Part shown: positions 17,488-26,066 of the stretch, one piece after another
Position numbering within the stretch: position 1 is the stretch's first letter
Layout: each line of letters starts with the position of its first letter
Source of the DNA: Maribacter polysaccharolyticus
GTDB taxonomy: Bacteria; Bacteroidota; Bacteroidia; Flavobacteriales; Flavobacteriaceae
Assembly: GCF_028882255.1 (NCBI RefSeq)
Contig: NZ_JARBUY010000007.1
Span: 62,001-126,000 of the forward strand
Reading direction: 5' to 3'
Length of the DNA: 64,000 nt
Notes under the pieces: generated by a model
Databases searched by the model: none
The model's input: only the letters and a program-made list of their open reading frames with translations
What the model was told of the DNA's origin: nothing
Program-made: the position numbers and the translations under genes

Positions 17488-19206
17488 TTAATTGATGTTT
17501 TTTTGTTTCTTGCGTAATAGTGCCCCATATGCGGTGATAAAATAGAGTAGCGTACAGATGAATCCATAGGTGTAAAAAATTTCCCGGTTTTCTATGTATG
17601 CTTTTTCATCGGAACTGCCGAACATGGTAATACCGGCCAAAACCAAGGTGATGACCAAAGCTAGGATAGCCACGTTTTTCAAAACCTTTGATACTACCGA
17701 TCCGTCCTTTATGGTCTCGGGTTCCCGGGCCGCTTGGTGCTCTTGGAACCTTGCTATTTTTTCATTGCGCAATTTTTCCTTTTCTTCAGCTTCGGGGTAT
17801 TTGTTCTTGGCGCCATAGCGGGAGGCCAAAAAGGTATAGACCATAATCGTAAAAATCCAAGTAGGGATAAAGAGGTAAAAGAACGACATGACATTCAGGG
17901 CGTTAAGTCCAAACCCGAACAGCAAGCCAAGACCCCAAGAGGCTATGGCGGGCGTACTGAATTTAAGGTCACGGTAAGACGACCAATAACGGGTGAATCC
18001 TATTTTCGGAAAAATCTGATGCTCGGCGAATACAATGCCCCCTACGGGAACGACCAGGAGTCCGGCATAGGTGAGCAGGGGAAGTATTTGTGAAAATACA
18101 AAAGGGAAACAGGCCACACCTACCGTGACCATTCCTACCGTAAGGGTGGTTTTTTTGCGGGAATGTCTATGGAATATGGCTTGTGCCGCCAATCCTGCCC
18201 TATAGAGATTGGTAATGGCAGTGGTCCATCCGGCCACGATAACGATAACGAAACCTGACCATCCCAGGGCATAATAAGCCACATCCCCCGGGTCGAGTTC
18301 CACAATGGTCTTTCCTAAAATAACCGCAGCCCCCGCACCCATGATACCTGCCGCGATCCAGGCTACATAATGACCGAACATCATGCCCGTACTTGTAGCT
18401 AGTCCATAGATTTTCTTTTTGGCGAATCGTAATAGTGCCATATCGATCAAACCAAAATGCGTAATCGTATTTGCGGCCCAAGCGAAACCGATGACCTCGA
18501 CCAGACCAATGCCAGGTTGACCGTTACTGTTAATCCCGGTCCATATGGATTGATTCCCGATGGCTATAAAATCATTCCAGTCAGAAGGTAGGGTCTTACC
18601 CAGAACATCCAATGATAATGCGGGTAAAAGCACCAATGCCCCACTGGTAAACATAACAAACAGCCAAGGAGCGCAGATGCCCGAAAATTCGGAAACCGCA
18701 TTAAAACCATATATGGCTATTGATACCACCACGATCCCCACACCAAAAACAATCAGGATAAACCATAAATTGGTCGGGTACCAATTGAGTTGGGCCGGAA
18801 TGTCAAAGGCAAAACGCACAGCCGTCGCCGACACGGTGACCATTGCAGCGGATATGACCGTAAAAATGATGACATTGGCCCAATTGTACAGTTTTGTCAT
18901 CGAATCCCCGGCCACCTTATTAAGGTAGGTGTATAAACTTAACCGGGTGTCGACTGCAATCGGAGAGGTAATGAGCGTCCAACTGAGTACGGCGAGGATA
19001 TTCCCTATCAATAACCCCAAAAGGATGTCATTTGTCTTTGCTCCCAGGGCCACAAAGGTCGCCCCTATGACAAACTCCGTTGCCGCAACATGCTCTGCGG
19101 CATAGAGGCCTGCAAAATGGGTCCAATCATGCAATTTATTCTTAGGAACCGGCAGTTGTTCCGTGGCTAGGTTCTCCAACTGTTGAAAATCTTCGGTTTT
19201 ATCCAT
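17488..19206 (-). CDS. NCS1-family (purine/cytosine permease-like) transporter
   Basis: This 572-residue inner-membrane protein has about 12 hydrophobic helices and an N-terminal cytosolic stretch with LHDWTHFAGLYAAEH. It belongs to the nucleobase:cation symporter-1 fold (cytosine permease-like) and has an extended hydrophilic segment near 460-510 (KNKYPEAEEKEKLRNEK), coiled and charged, before two last helices. Known NCS1 members carry cytosine, allantoin, hydantoins or vitamins. Here it is in one operon with mannitol 2-dehydrogenase, five bases apart, and no nucleobase enzyme is near. A polyol or polyol-derived substrate is therefore a reasonable inference. Two inverted repeats lie in its leader. 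Confidence 0.85.
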   Translation of the reverse strand: MDKTEDFQQLENLATEQLPVPKNKLHDWTHFAGLYAAEHVAATEFVIGATFVALGAKTNDILLGLLIGNILAVLSWTLITSPIAVDTRLSLYTYLNKVAGDSMTKLYNWANVIIFTVISAAMVTVSATAVRFAFDIPAQLNWYPTNLWFILIVFGVGIVVVSIAIYGFNAVSEFSGICAPWLFVMFTSGALVLLPALSLDVLGKTLPSDWNDFIAIGNQSIWTGINSNGQPGIGLVEVIGFAWAANTITHFGLIDMALLRFAKKKIYGLATSTGMMFGHYVAWIAAGIMGAGAAVILGKTIVELDPGDVAYYALGWSGFVIVIVAGWTTAITNLYRAGLAAQAIFHRHSRKKTTLTVGMVTVGVACFPFVFSQILPLLTYAGLLVVPVGGIVFAEHQIFPKIGFTRYWSSYRDLKFSTPAIASWGLGLLFGFGLNALNVMSFFYLFIPTWIFTIMVYTFLASRYGAKNKYPEAEEKEKLRNEKIARFQEHQAAREPETIKDGSVVSKVLKNVAILALVITLVLAGITMFGSSDEKAYIENREIFYTYGFICTLLYFITAYGALLRKKQKNIN

Positions 19207-19220
19207 AAGTGTTGTCTTGC

Positions 19221-19241
19221 TTAGGGATTCCTGTTCCCTAA
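19221..19241. promoter_or_regulatory. Inverted repeat in the leader of the permease operon
   Basis: TTAGGGA, a seven-base loop, then TCCCTAA forms a perfect seven-base-pair hairpin ending 15 bases before the permease ATG at 19206. It could mask the translation start or be an operator. No function is proven. Confidence 0.4.
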
Positions 19242-19280
19242 AAATTCATTGAACGGAGTTTATATCTTAAAAAATGGGTT

Positions 19281-19318
19281 TACCCTATTGATTGGAACAA
19301 TACCTAATCAATAGGGTA
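19281..19318. promoter_or_regulatory. 13-bp perfect inverted repeat between DUF1566 gene and permease operon
   Basis: TACCCTATTGATT at 19281-19293 pairs perfectly with AATCAATAGGGTA at 19306-19318 across a 12-base loop. On the minus strand it is followed by AACCCATTTTTT, so it could terminate the DUF1566 gene upstream. Equally, it lies 75 bases before the permease start and could be an operator or attenuator. Both readings remain open. Confidence 0.55.
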
Positions 19319-19386
19319 GACACCGTACTTAAGTCAAGTAAGTGGTATATTCTTATAAATTTAATATTTTCATTTCGTTTTCCCCA

Positions 19387-19404
19387 TAAAATCAATGGAT
19401 TTTA
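19387..19404. terminator. AT-rich hairpin after the DUF1566 gene
   Basis: TAAAATC, AATG, GATTTTA forms a perfect seven-base-pair stem 17 bases after the stop of the gene ending at 19421. It has no GC-rich core or T-tract, so it is a weak terminator candidate. Confidence 0.25.
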
Positions 19405-19420
19405 GGACCGGGTATTGAAT

Positions 19421-20623
19421 CTAATCAATATTCCGTACCAACCTCACGTAATTGCGAATTCGAACGGAATCCGCGGCATTGATCGATTCCATGAGATAAT
19501 CTTCCACATTGCCCGATTTAGGGTCTGATCGTTGGGCGCCCGCCCCATGCCAATCATAATATTCCTTTGCCTTGCTGTTGTCTTTACTGTAAGCTTTTCC
19601 AAAGGCGATATAGCAGGCCGTATATTTAAAATCACCTTGTGTCGTACTGGTCCAGAACCAACTGTCTTTCTCGGTGCAGTTGAAAAAGTTTTCATCTATG
19701 GCAGGAATCGTTTTCTTTTCGTAATCCACAATACTCTGTAATTCTTTGGTATTGGGTAGCCGCCAATCGGAATAGGAAGCCAGATGGCTGTTTTTGGCAT
19801 ATTCGAGGGCCCCTTTCCAATCGTATGTCTTTCCGTCATCCACTTTTTGCCACATCAATCCCGTAGCCTTGTCGGAAATGGTACCGTCATTGTTGTCCAC
19901 AAAGTCATTTACCCCATATACATTTTCGGTACCCCGTACGGCCCTGACCAAACAACCCGGGTTTCTAACGCCCTCTGTACCGTTAAAATATAAGCCGGTT
20001 TCATAGGCTTTTATATGGCCGTCGGCAAAATTGAAACCAAAGGCACCTTCAATGTTCTTGTCTTGGATGCCGCCTTTTACGTATTTGGTACTCGACCAAT
20101 ATTGACCGGCAAAGGGCATTCTGCGGTCGTATTCAAAATCGAAATACGCCGTATCGAGGTAAGGTTGTGAGCCGGATAGGTTTCTTGGATGCAATTCTCC
20201 ATTGAAATTGCTGATGGAATACAATTCTTTTATCGTGGGCATTCTCCAATCGGTGTATCCTCCGGTTTCCAGTTCTTCGACATACGTGAAGGCATCATAA
20301 AAATTATACCGCTCATTGTCCGAGGTCTTTTGCCACATGAGACCGGTATTTAAATCGGTAACGGTTCCATCGCCATTATCTCGATAGGAGGAAGGGGTAC
20401 CGCTATATTGGGCATCCTGTCCATAATATTCCCCATCCTCGGTAGGTTGGGAAATGGAATTCCCTTGGTCATCATAGAACCTATCTTGGCCTGTATCCGT
20501 TAAAACGAAACGGATATCGTTATTGGGTTGGGATTCCTTCTTTTTTTTGGTGCTTATACAGCCCATAAAAAATAAAGCAATGCCGAAAGTTGCCAAGCGT
20601 AGGAGGTATTTTATAGGGTACAT
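19421..20623 (-). CDS. DUF1566 (Lcl C-terminal domain) lipoprotein, copy 1
   Basis: This exported lipoprotein is 400 residues. A signal peptide ends in the lipobox FFMG/Cys22, followed by a basic linker (STKKKKES). Two DUF1566-type modules follow, each opening with a repeated calcium-loop-like motif: DNGDGTVTDLNTGLMWQ and DNNDGTISDKATGLMWQ. Each continues with a TDWRMPTIKEL or SDWRLPNTKEL segment and an FWTSTT or YWSSTKY segment. DUF1566 is related to the C-type-lectin/FGE-like fold and is found in surface and adhesin-like proteins; no catalytic role is known. A close paralogue lies 117 bases upstream on the same strand. The function is unknown. Confidence 0.85.
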   Translation of the reverse strand: MYPIKYLLRLATFGIALFFMGCISTKKKKESQPNNDIRFVLTDTGQDRFYDDQGNSISQPTEDGEYYGQDAQYSGTPSSYRDNGDGTVTDLNTGLMWQKTSDNERYNFYDAFTYVEELETGGYTDWRMPTIKELYSISNFNGELHPRNLSGSQPYLDTAYFDFEYDRRMPFAGQYWSSTKYVKGGIQDKNIEGAFGFNFADGHIKAYETGLYFNGTEGVRNPGCLVRAVRGTENVYGVNDFVDNNDGTISDKATGLMWQKVDDGKTYDWKGALEYAKNSHLASYSDWRLPNTKELQSIVDYEKKTIPAIDENFFNCTEKDSWFWTSTTQGDFKYTACYIAFGKAYSKDNSKAKEYYDWHGAGAQRSDPKSGNVEDYLMESINAADSVRIRNYVRLVRNID

Positions 20624-20681
20624 ATTTATTGTTTTTACGGTGAATATTCAATAGTAAAAGTGTACGTAGTTTTCAACAGGA

Positions 20682-20715
20682 AGCTAAGTTGGGGAAAGGT
20701 ATCCCCAACCTAGCT
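20682..20715. terminator. Hairpin between the two DUF1566 genes
   Basis: AGCTAAGTTGGGG and CCCCAACCTAGCT pair over 13 positions with one G-T type mismatch around an eight-base loop. It begins 25 bases after the stop of copy 2 (minus strand). The T-tract is poor, yet the stability suggests transcription termination or mRNA 3'-end protection. Confidence 0.55.
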
Positions 20716-20740
20716 GTTTTCAATAACCTATTTGGGGAGT

Positions 20741-21973
20741 TCAATCTCTGACCAATCGGACATAGTTTCTGATTCTGAGGGAGTCGGAAGCATTGACCGA
20801 TTCCAAGATGTAATCATCGATATCCCCGGTTTTGGGATCTGACCGTTGTGCGCCGGCCCCATGCCAATCGTAATATTCCGTGGCATCACTATTATCCTTA
20901 CTATAGGCCTTTCCAAAAGCAAGGTAACAGGCCGTATATTTATAATCGCCTTGTGTCGTACTGGTCCAGAACCAGCTGTCGCTATCGGTACAGGTAAAAT
21001 AGTCCTCATCAATGGCGGGGAAGGTCGTCTTGTCATAGTCAACAATGCTTTGTAGCTCTTTGGTGTTTGGCAGACGCCAGTCGGTATACCCGGCCAACTC
21101 ACTTTCAGAAGCATAGGCAAGCGCATCGATCCAATCGTAGGAGTTTCCATCATCCACCTGTTGCCACATAAGTCCGGTAGCATTATCGGTCACCGTACCG
21201 TCGCCATTATCTTCAAAATCATTTACCCCATAAACATTTTCGGTTCCCCTTACGGCCCTGACAAAGCATCCTGGATCCTCTACCCCGGAGGTCCCGTCAT
21301 AATATAAGCCGGTCTCATAGGCTTTTATATGTCCGTCGGCAAAATTGAACCCAAATGCCCCTTCGATGTTCGTTGATTGTAAACCGCCTTTGACGTATTT
21401 GGTACTCGACCAGTATTGGCCGGCGTACAGCATATTCTCTTCATATTCAAAGTCAAAATATTCGTCGTACAGGTAAGGTTGTGAACCCGCGGATCCCGAA
21501 GCGTCCAAAGATCCATTGGAATAAAGCAATGAATAGAGTTCTTTGATCGTGGGGAGTCTCCAATCGGTATATCCCCCTATTTCAAGTTCGTCAACATAAT
21601 CGAAGGCATCGTAATAATTATGGCGTTCAAAATCGGGGGTTTGTTGCCACATTAATCCAGTGTTGAGGTCGGTAACCGTACCATCCCCATTATCCTGGAA
21701 GGAAGAGGCGATACCGGTATATTGTGCATCCTGCCCATAATATTCATCACCCTCGCTTGGTTCGGATATTTCATTTCCGTCAGCGTCATAAAATACATCC
21801 TGACCCGTATCGGATAGGGTAAAGCTAATGGATAAGGTGTCCGAATCCTCCTCAGTGGTGTCGGTCGATTCATCGGTAATCTCCTCATCGTCGCTACACG
21901 AATAAGTAAGTAATAAAAAACTACATAAAGCAGTGCATACCGTTCTTGTGATATTGGTTTTTCTTTTAGTCAT
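20741..21973 (-). CDS. DUF1566 (Lcl C-terminal domain) lipoprotein, copy 2
   Basis: This is a tandem paralogue of the gene at 19421, 410 residues. The signal peptide ends in a lipobox-like LLTYSC with Cys26. It is followed by a very acidic linker (EEITDESTDTTEEDSD), where copy 1 has a basic one. The two DUF1566 modules are nearly the same as in copy 1, for example GLMWQ, YWSSTKYVKGG, FGFNFADGHIKAYETGLY and WFWTSTTQGD. The conservation extends to DNA level over long stretches, so the duplication looks fairly recent. A -7-like box (TACTTTTG, minus strand, 22001-22008) lies just before the gene. A membrane-anchored AraC regulator is next upstream on the same strand and may control the pair. Confidence 0.85.
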   Translation of the reverse strand: MTKRKTNITRTVCTALCSFLLLTYSCSDDEEITDESTDTTEEDSDTLSISFTLSDTGQDVFYDADGNEISEPSEGDEYYGQDAQYTGIASSFQDNGDGTVTDLNTGLMWQQTPDFERHNYYDAFDYVDELEIGGYTDWRLPTIKELYSLLYSNGSLDASGSAGSQPYLYDEYFDFEYEENMLYAGQYWSSTKYVKGGLQSTNIEGAFGFNFADGHIKAYETGLYYDGTSGVEDPGCFVRAVRGTENVYGVNDFEDNGDGTVTDNATGLMWQQVDDGNSYDWIDALAYASESELAGYTDWRLPNTKELQSIVDYDKTTFPAIDEDYFTCTDSDSWFWTSTTQGDYKYTACYLAFGKAYSKDNSDATEYYDWHGAGAQRSDPKTGDIDDYILESVNASDSLRIRNYVRLVRD

Positions 21974-22111
21974 TATTTAAGGATTTATAAATTAATGATC
22001 CAAAAGTAAGATAGGGTACCATGGGATGCGCTTATGCTTATAAGGTGCTACTTGTTTTTCGGGGTGTACAGGTGTCTACTTGCAAGATGACACTTTGTAA
22101 TGTGTTATAAG

Positions 22112-23239
22112 TTAGGTTTTTAGGCTGTTTTTGAATTCCAAAGGGGTCATTCCGGTTTCAAGCTTGAAATTTTTGTTGAAACCCGATTTTGAGTTGAAAC
22201 CGGAGTCCATCGCAATGGCCAACAAGGTAAATCGATCATGTTGGTCTTCCATGATCCTTTCCTTGACTTCCTTCACGCGATACGAATTGATCAAGGAATA
22301 AAAGGTATGGTTCAAGGAATCGTTGATGATCTGCGAGAGAAAATGTTTGGGGATGTCCAATGTAGTGGATAGGTCATCAATACACAATTTGGGCTGTAAA
22401 TAGGGCTTTTCATTCGCTAAATGCTCCAACAATCGGGATTGGTACTCATCCTTTAAGGTATCGTTTAGTTTGTTTTTGGAATATTTCCCTTTACTGCTTT
22501 CGTCCGAACCTTCGTTCATTGCGGCATCGGTATCGTTTTCCATACTCAGGTATACGGGGTTTTGTTTAAGGCCCAGATAACCCAGGACATAGATAAAAGT
22601 ACTTATAAGGATAATGTGCAGATCAAAAGGGATGTTATCGGCGATTTTGGTTTTAAAAAGGGTTGAAATTACTACCAAAAGGTAAGCCGAGACAAAAAAC
22701 AGTATTATGATATAAGACCAACGTATGGTCAAGTAGACATCCTTATACGAATAATGATCTTGAATTTGCTTATTGTGTTTATTCAGGATATACAAGGTGA
22801 CAATCGAATACCCCAAAAGGGATAGGCTTTGGAGTAATGTATAAATCAATTCGGTATTGGAATTCCTGTCCATAGGGCCTTGTAAGTCCACATTTGGAGG
22901 CTTTGGTAGAATATCATAATCGAAGAACGCCGTTAGCATAAAGTAGACGGCAAAAGGTAAAAAGTGTAAAGGGAGAAATTTAAAATTGATTTTTGCCTTT
23001 AACAGGGATATGATATAGAAATACAATAATGGTCCCCATAATAAACCAAAACTGGCATTCATCCAAAAGGGCGGAAAAATATCAAAATCATTCAAGATTA
23101 CGGGTAGGAGCGATGTGCTAAGCAGTATGATAAACGATAATAGTAGGTATTTGTTTATAGGTCTTGTACCCGAAAAAAGGACAACAATGACATAAAAAAG
23201 GCACGTAACGCAACCTGCACTGGCAAATACTAGATCCAC
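22112..23239 (-). CDS. AraC-family transcriptional regulator with membrane-embedded N-terminus
   Basis: This 375-residue protein has about seven hydrophobic helices in residues 1-235 (for example LFYVIVVLF, KYLLLSFIILLS, LLWGPLLYFYII). After a charged linker comes a C-terminal AraC DNA-binding domain (about 275-370) with two helix-turn-helix units (LSTTLDIPKHFLSQIIND and AMDSGFNSKSGFNKNFK) and the closing GMTPLEFK. Such proteins are common in Flavobacteriia and probably convert a membrane signal directly into transcription. The start codon is GTG at 23239, just 6 bases from a TAnnTTTG-type box (23245-23252, minus strand), suggesting a short or absent leader. The likely targets are the adjacent DUF1566 genes, by position only. 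Confidence 0.87.
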   Translation of the reverse strand: MDLVFASAGCVTCLFYVIVVLFSGTRPINKYLLLSFIILLSTSLLPVILNDFDIFPPFWMNASFGLLWGPLLYFYIISLLKAKINFKFLPLHFLPFAVYFMLTAFFDYDILPKPPNVDLQGPMDRNSNTELIYTLLQSLSLLGYSIVTLYILNKHNKQIQDHYSYKDVYLTIRWSYIIILFFVSAYLLVVISTLFKTKIADNIPFDLHIILISTFIYVLGYLGLKQNPVYLSMENDTDAAMNEGSDESSKGKYSKNKLNDTLKDEYQSRLLEHLANEKPYLQPKLCIDDLSTTLDIPKHFLSQIINDSLNHTFYSLINSYRVKEVKERIMEDQHDRFTLLAIAMDSGFNSKSGFNKNFKLETGMTPLEFKNSLKT

Positions 23240-23259
23240 TTATCCAAATTTATTTTCAA

Positions 23260-23376
23260 CTAAAGTAGTTTTTGATCGCTTTGACGGGTGAAATACCACA
23301 GCTTCCCGTCTTTGTCAAAGATATAACAAATGTAGGGTAATTCGCGGGAAGTCCTATGGGGGTAAAGGGTTGGCAC
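23260..23376 (-). pseudogene. Short ORF or gene remnant between acyl-CoA synthetase and AraC regulator
   Basis: An open frame on the minus strand reads to the stop at 23260 and ends YIFDKDGKLWYFTRQSDQ plus KLL, a composition typical of real protein. The only start codons are non-ATG (GTG at 23376), and it gives about 38 residues. I do not recognise it. It may be the C-terminal remnant of a lost gene or a tiny unannotated protein. Two -7-like boxes in the same stretch make a regulatory role possible as well. Confidence 0.3.
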
Positions 23377-23412
23377 CCTTGATTGAATGATACAAATCCT
23401 TTACCGTTGCTA

Positions 23413-25224
23413 CTAAAAAATATACTTGCCGTCCATGATCCCATGTAAAAGGCTTTCATCCATCTGTACGTATTCGTGGCTTTTAGGGTGTCTTACGAAT
23501 ACGGTGTCCGAACAATTAAAGCCTTCTTTCTTCAAATCGAATTTCTTGATCTTATGGGTATGCGTAACCTCCATTTCATTTTTTATTCGAATGAATATGG
23601 GGACGGCATATTTGGGGAGTTCTTTTTGTAGGTATTCCGTAAGGGTACCGATATCGAAATGATGGCCTTGATGCCTTACGATAGTGACCATCCCGGCCCT
23701 ACCGTCATTATTGGGGATTTGCACCCCGTAGACCGCACACATGGCAACCCCTTTGATTTGCCCTATGATCCCTTCAACTTCTGCCGTTGCCACGTTTTCC
23801 CCTTTCCAACGAAAGGTATCCCCGATCCTATCTACAAAACGGGCATGCTTATAACCGATATTTTGGAGAAGGTCACCACTGTTGAACCAAAGATCTCCCG
23901 GTTTAAAGACATTGCGAAGGATCTTATCCTCATTACGGTCGGTATTCACATAACCGTCAAAGGCTGATTTTTTACTTATTTCCGAAATCAACAATCCGGT
24001 TTCCCCTTTACGGACGGGAATGCCATGGCCATTGCTGTTTTTTATATAGGTGTCATTCCCAATATCGTATTTAATGATCTTGAATTTTTGAGGGCACCAA
24101 CCGATAGTGCAATCATAATTCAGGGTGTTGGTAAAGCTGGTATTCCCATCGGCAGCCCCATAGAATTCAAAAATGTTCTTGATTTTAAAGCGTTCTTTGA
24201 AAGGGTGCCAAATATCTGGCCGTAGTCCATTGCCCATTATTTTTTTTATCCTGTGTTCCGTCTCTAGATCTGAAGGAGGGGCATTCAAGAGGTACCGGCA
24301 CAATTCCCCGATGTATATAAAAGCGGAGACATTGTATTTAGCCACATCTTCCCAGAAATGGGAGACCGAGAATTTTCTTCTCATCACCATGGTACAAGGC
24401 GCTGCAAGTGCGGTAGGCCAACCGACAATGAGTGAATTGGTGTGGTAAAAGGGCAAGGGCACGTACATGACATCCCTTGGATTGAGGTTCATGTTGACCT
24501 TTCCGAACCAATAGTAAGTTGCCATCCATTTCCTGTTCGTTTGTCGCGATGCTTTTGGCAGCCCCGTTGTACCCGATGTAAAAACATTCGCATAGACTTG
24601 ACCGGCTTTTATCTTGGCCGTCGTATCCGGGTTGGAGGTGTCCATCCCCAATACTTCCTTTTTAAGGTCGATATGGTCATGGGGGCAATCGGTTATGCCT
24701 TGGTCGGTTATCCAATAAAAGGTAGGGTGGGACAGGGTGGCAATTGAATTTTTAACGTCATCGAAATAAGGAACCAACTCTTCCCCGATAAAGTAGTAGT
24801 TGGACTTTGTCAGTTCCATGGCGTGTATCAAGGTCTGTTCCCTTTGATTGGGGTTGATCAATGATGCAATTGCCCCGATTTTCGCACAGGCGGCTATTAC
24901 AAATAAGAGTTCGGGCCTATTTTCAATAAAAACGTTGATGGTATCCCCATTTTCAACCCCTATCTTAAGAAGGTAGTGGGCATAGCGGTTTATGGTCTTG
25001 TTGAATTCGACATACGTATAACTTTGTTCTTCAAATCTCAAAGCAACTACGTTCCCATGTGTACGGGCATTGGATGCTATGATCTTCCCAATGGATACAT
25101 GGCTATCGGGGTTGATGGCCTTCGCTTTTCTAACGTTTTTTAGGATTCTTGGAAACTGGGGGATACGTTTCAATATTTTTCCGATCAGGTTGACCGGATT
25201 GGGATGCTGCAAGGTTTTAGCCAT
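23413..25224 (-). CDS. Long-chain acyl-CoA synthetase (FadD6/FATP-like)
   Basis: This is an AMP-forming enzyme that activates long-chain fatty acids to acyl-CoA; homologues (FadD6, FATP/SLC27) couple activation to uptake. The 603-residue protein has the AMP-binding motif TSGTTGLPK at about 216-224, EFYGAADGN, and the C-terminal hinge region GDLWFNSGDLL and VDRIGDTFRWKGENV. A lysine near the C-terminus (THKIKKFDLKKEG) matches the catalytic A10 motif. It is not in an obvious operon with beta-oxidation genes, but acetyl-CoA from its products would feed the glyoxylate genes further right. The family assignment is firm; the chain-length preference is inference. Confidence 0.9.
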   Translation of the reverse strand: MAKTLQHPNPVNLIGKILKRIPQFPRILKNVRKAKAINPDSHVSIGKIIASNARTHGNVVALRFEEQSYTYVEFNKTINRYAHYLLKIGVENGDTINVFIENRPELLFVIAACAKIGAIASLINPNQREQTLIHAMELTKSNYYFIGEELVPYFDDVKNSIATLSHPTFYWITDQGITDCPHDHIDLKKEVLGMDTSNPDTTAKIKAGQVYANVFTSGTTGLPKASRQTNRKWMATYYWFGKVNMNLNPRDVMYVPLPFYHTNSLIVGWPTALAAPCTMVMRRKFSVSHFWEDVAKYNVSAFIYIGELCRYLLNAPPSDLETEHRIKKIMGNGLRPDIWHPFKERFKIKNIFEFYGAADGNTSFTNTLNYDCTIGWCPQKFKIIKYDIGNDTYIKNSNGHGIPVRKGETGLLISEISKKSAFDGYVNTDRNEDKILRNVFKPGDLWFNSGDLLQNIGYKHARFVDRIGDTFRWKGENVATAEVEGIIGQIKGVAMCAVYGVQIPNNDGRAGMVTIVRHQGHHFDIGTLTEYLQKELPKYAVPIFIRIKNEMEVTHTHKIKKFDLKKEGFNCSDTVFVRHPKSHEYVQMDESLLHGIMDGKYIF

Positions 25225-25400
25225 TGATCAATATCTTCGAAAGTGTTTTAATCATCCCGTATAAAGGGTATGGGATGGTGCTTTATTTTAGGAGGGAAAA
25301 GATAGTGATTTCGGTTAAAAATATAGGGGAATCCAGGTATAATAATTTGAAGGGCTGTAGGCTAAGCACGAGGCTTTCAAAACCATTACCGGGGTTCGGG

Positions 25401-25436
25401 AAAAAAAGCGGGACCCCATGAGGGATCCCGTTTTTT
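25401..25436. terminator. Rho-independent terminator (bidirectional)
   Basis: A7, a GC-rich stem (CGGGA/CCC paired with GGGATCCCG with one bulge) and T6 form a bidirectional terminator between the VOC gene, ending at 25504 on minus, and the acyl-CoA synthetase promoter region. Confidence 0.8.
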
Positions 25437-25503
25437 AAGTGCTTATGATCGTGTCATTACCCATACCGAGTTACCGGAGTATGCACAAGGGGGTATAACT
25501 TTT

Positions 25504-26016
25504 TTAAGACGTGTAGGCGCCTGAAGAATACGTTAGTTCATAGCTATGGGTATAGATTTCGAAAACGATCCCGAAGGGGTCTTCCACATAACACATTCTG
25601 TAGGGTTTGTCTCCGGGATAATAGGCCCTAATGGGCATACGTTGTTTACCGCCATGGGCTACGATTTTATCTATTAACCCTTCGATATCCGGGTCTTGTA
25701 CAGAAAAATGGAAAAGTCCCGTGTTGAAAGGGTTGAATTCAGGAGCTTCTTTTATGCCGTGGGGAAATGAAAACAGCTCGATCCCAATACCATCCGATGT
25801 GGCTAAATGGGCGATTTCGAATGTTTCCCAATCCTCACCGAATACGTCGATACACATTTGTCCTATAGCCGTTTCGCTTTCTTTTTTCACCTTTGAGGGC
25901 TCCATGATCACATACCATCCCATTACTTCCGAATAGAATTTTGCGGCCTTTTCAATATCAGGGACCGTAATCCCAATATGTGAGAATGATTTCGGATAAT
26001 TTTTATTTGATGTCAT
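25504..26016 (-). CDS. VOC family (glyoxalase/dioxygenase-like) protein
   Basis: This 170-residue protein of the vicinal-oxygen-chelate superfamily begins with FSHIGITVPDIEKAAKFYSEVMG, the first beta-alpha-beta-beta-beta module with a metal-ligand His. A second module contains FHFSVQDPDIEGLIDKI and the ligand-type segment DPFGIVFEIYTHS. It may be a glyoxalase, ring-cleavage dioxygenase or detoxification protein; a C-terminal extension past FEIYTHSYEL is unremarkable. It is divergent from an HxlR-type regulator with a shared 119-base control region containing a perfect palindrome, so HxlR probably regulates it. Electrophile detoxification is the most natural hypothesis given the thiol-type regulator. 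Confidence 0.88.
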   Translation of the reverse strand: MTSNKNYPKSFSHIGITVPDIEKAAKFYSEVMGWYVIMEPSKVKKESETAIGQMCIDVFGEDWETFEIAHLATSDGIGIELFSFPHGIKEAPEFNPFNTGLFHFSVQDPDIEGLIDKIVAHGGKQRMPIRAYYPGDKPYRMCYVEDPFGIVFEIYTHSYELTYSSGAYTS

Positions 26017-26034
26017 AACTTATAATTTAAGTTG

Positions 26035-26066
26035 CAAAATTAGACTATATTTGCCTATTAGGCAAT
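26035..26066 (-). promoter_or_regulatory. Promoter of the VOC gene
   Basis: On the minus strand ATTG (26066-26063) and TAATTTTG (TAnnTTTG, 26042-26035) are separated by 20 bases, matching the Bacteroidota consensus. The -33 element overlaps the palindrome at 26051-26065, so a bound repressor would block it. Confidence 0.6.
26051..26065. promoter_or_regulatory. Perfect palindrome, probable HxlR operator
   Basis: TTGCCTA-T-TAGGCAA is a perfect 7-1-7 inverted repeat in the shared VOC/HxlR control region. A second short inverted repeat TACT-AAAA-AGTA follows at 26071-26082. A plus-strand TAnnTTTG box (TATATTTG, 26046-26053) for the regulator also overlaps it, which suits autoregulation. Confidence 0.6.

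Noticed and set aside
19421-21973. Diversity-generating retroelement target
   Set aside because: DUF1566-like folds are known targets of retroelement diversification, but no reverse transcriptase, template repeat or variable-repeat signature lies in the window. The similarity is explained by tandem duplication.
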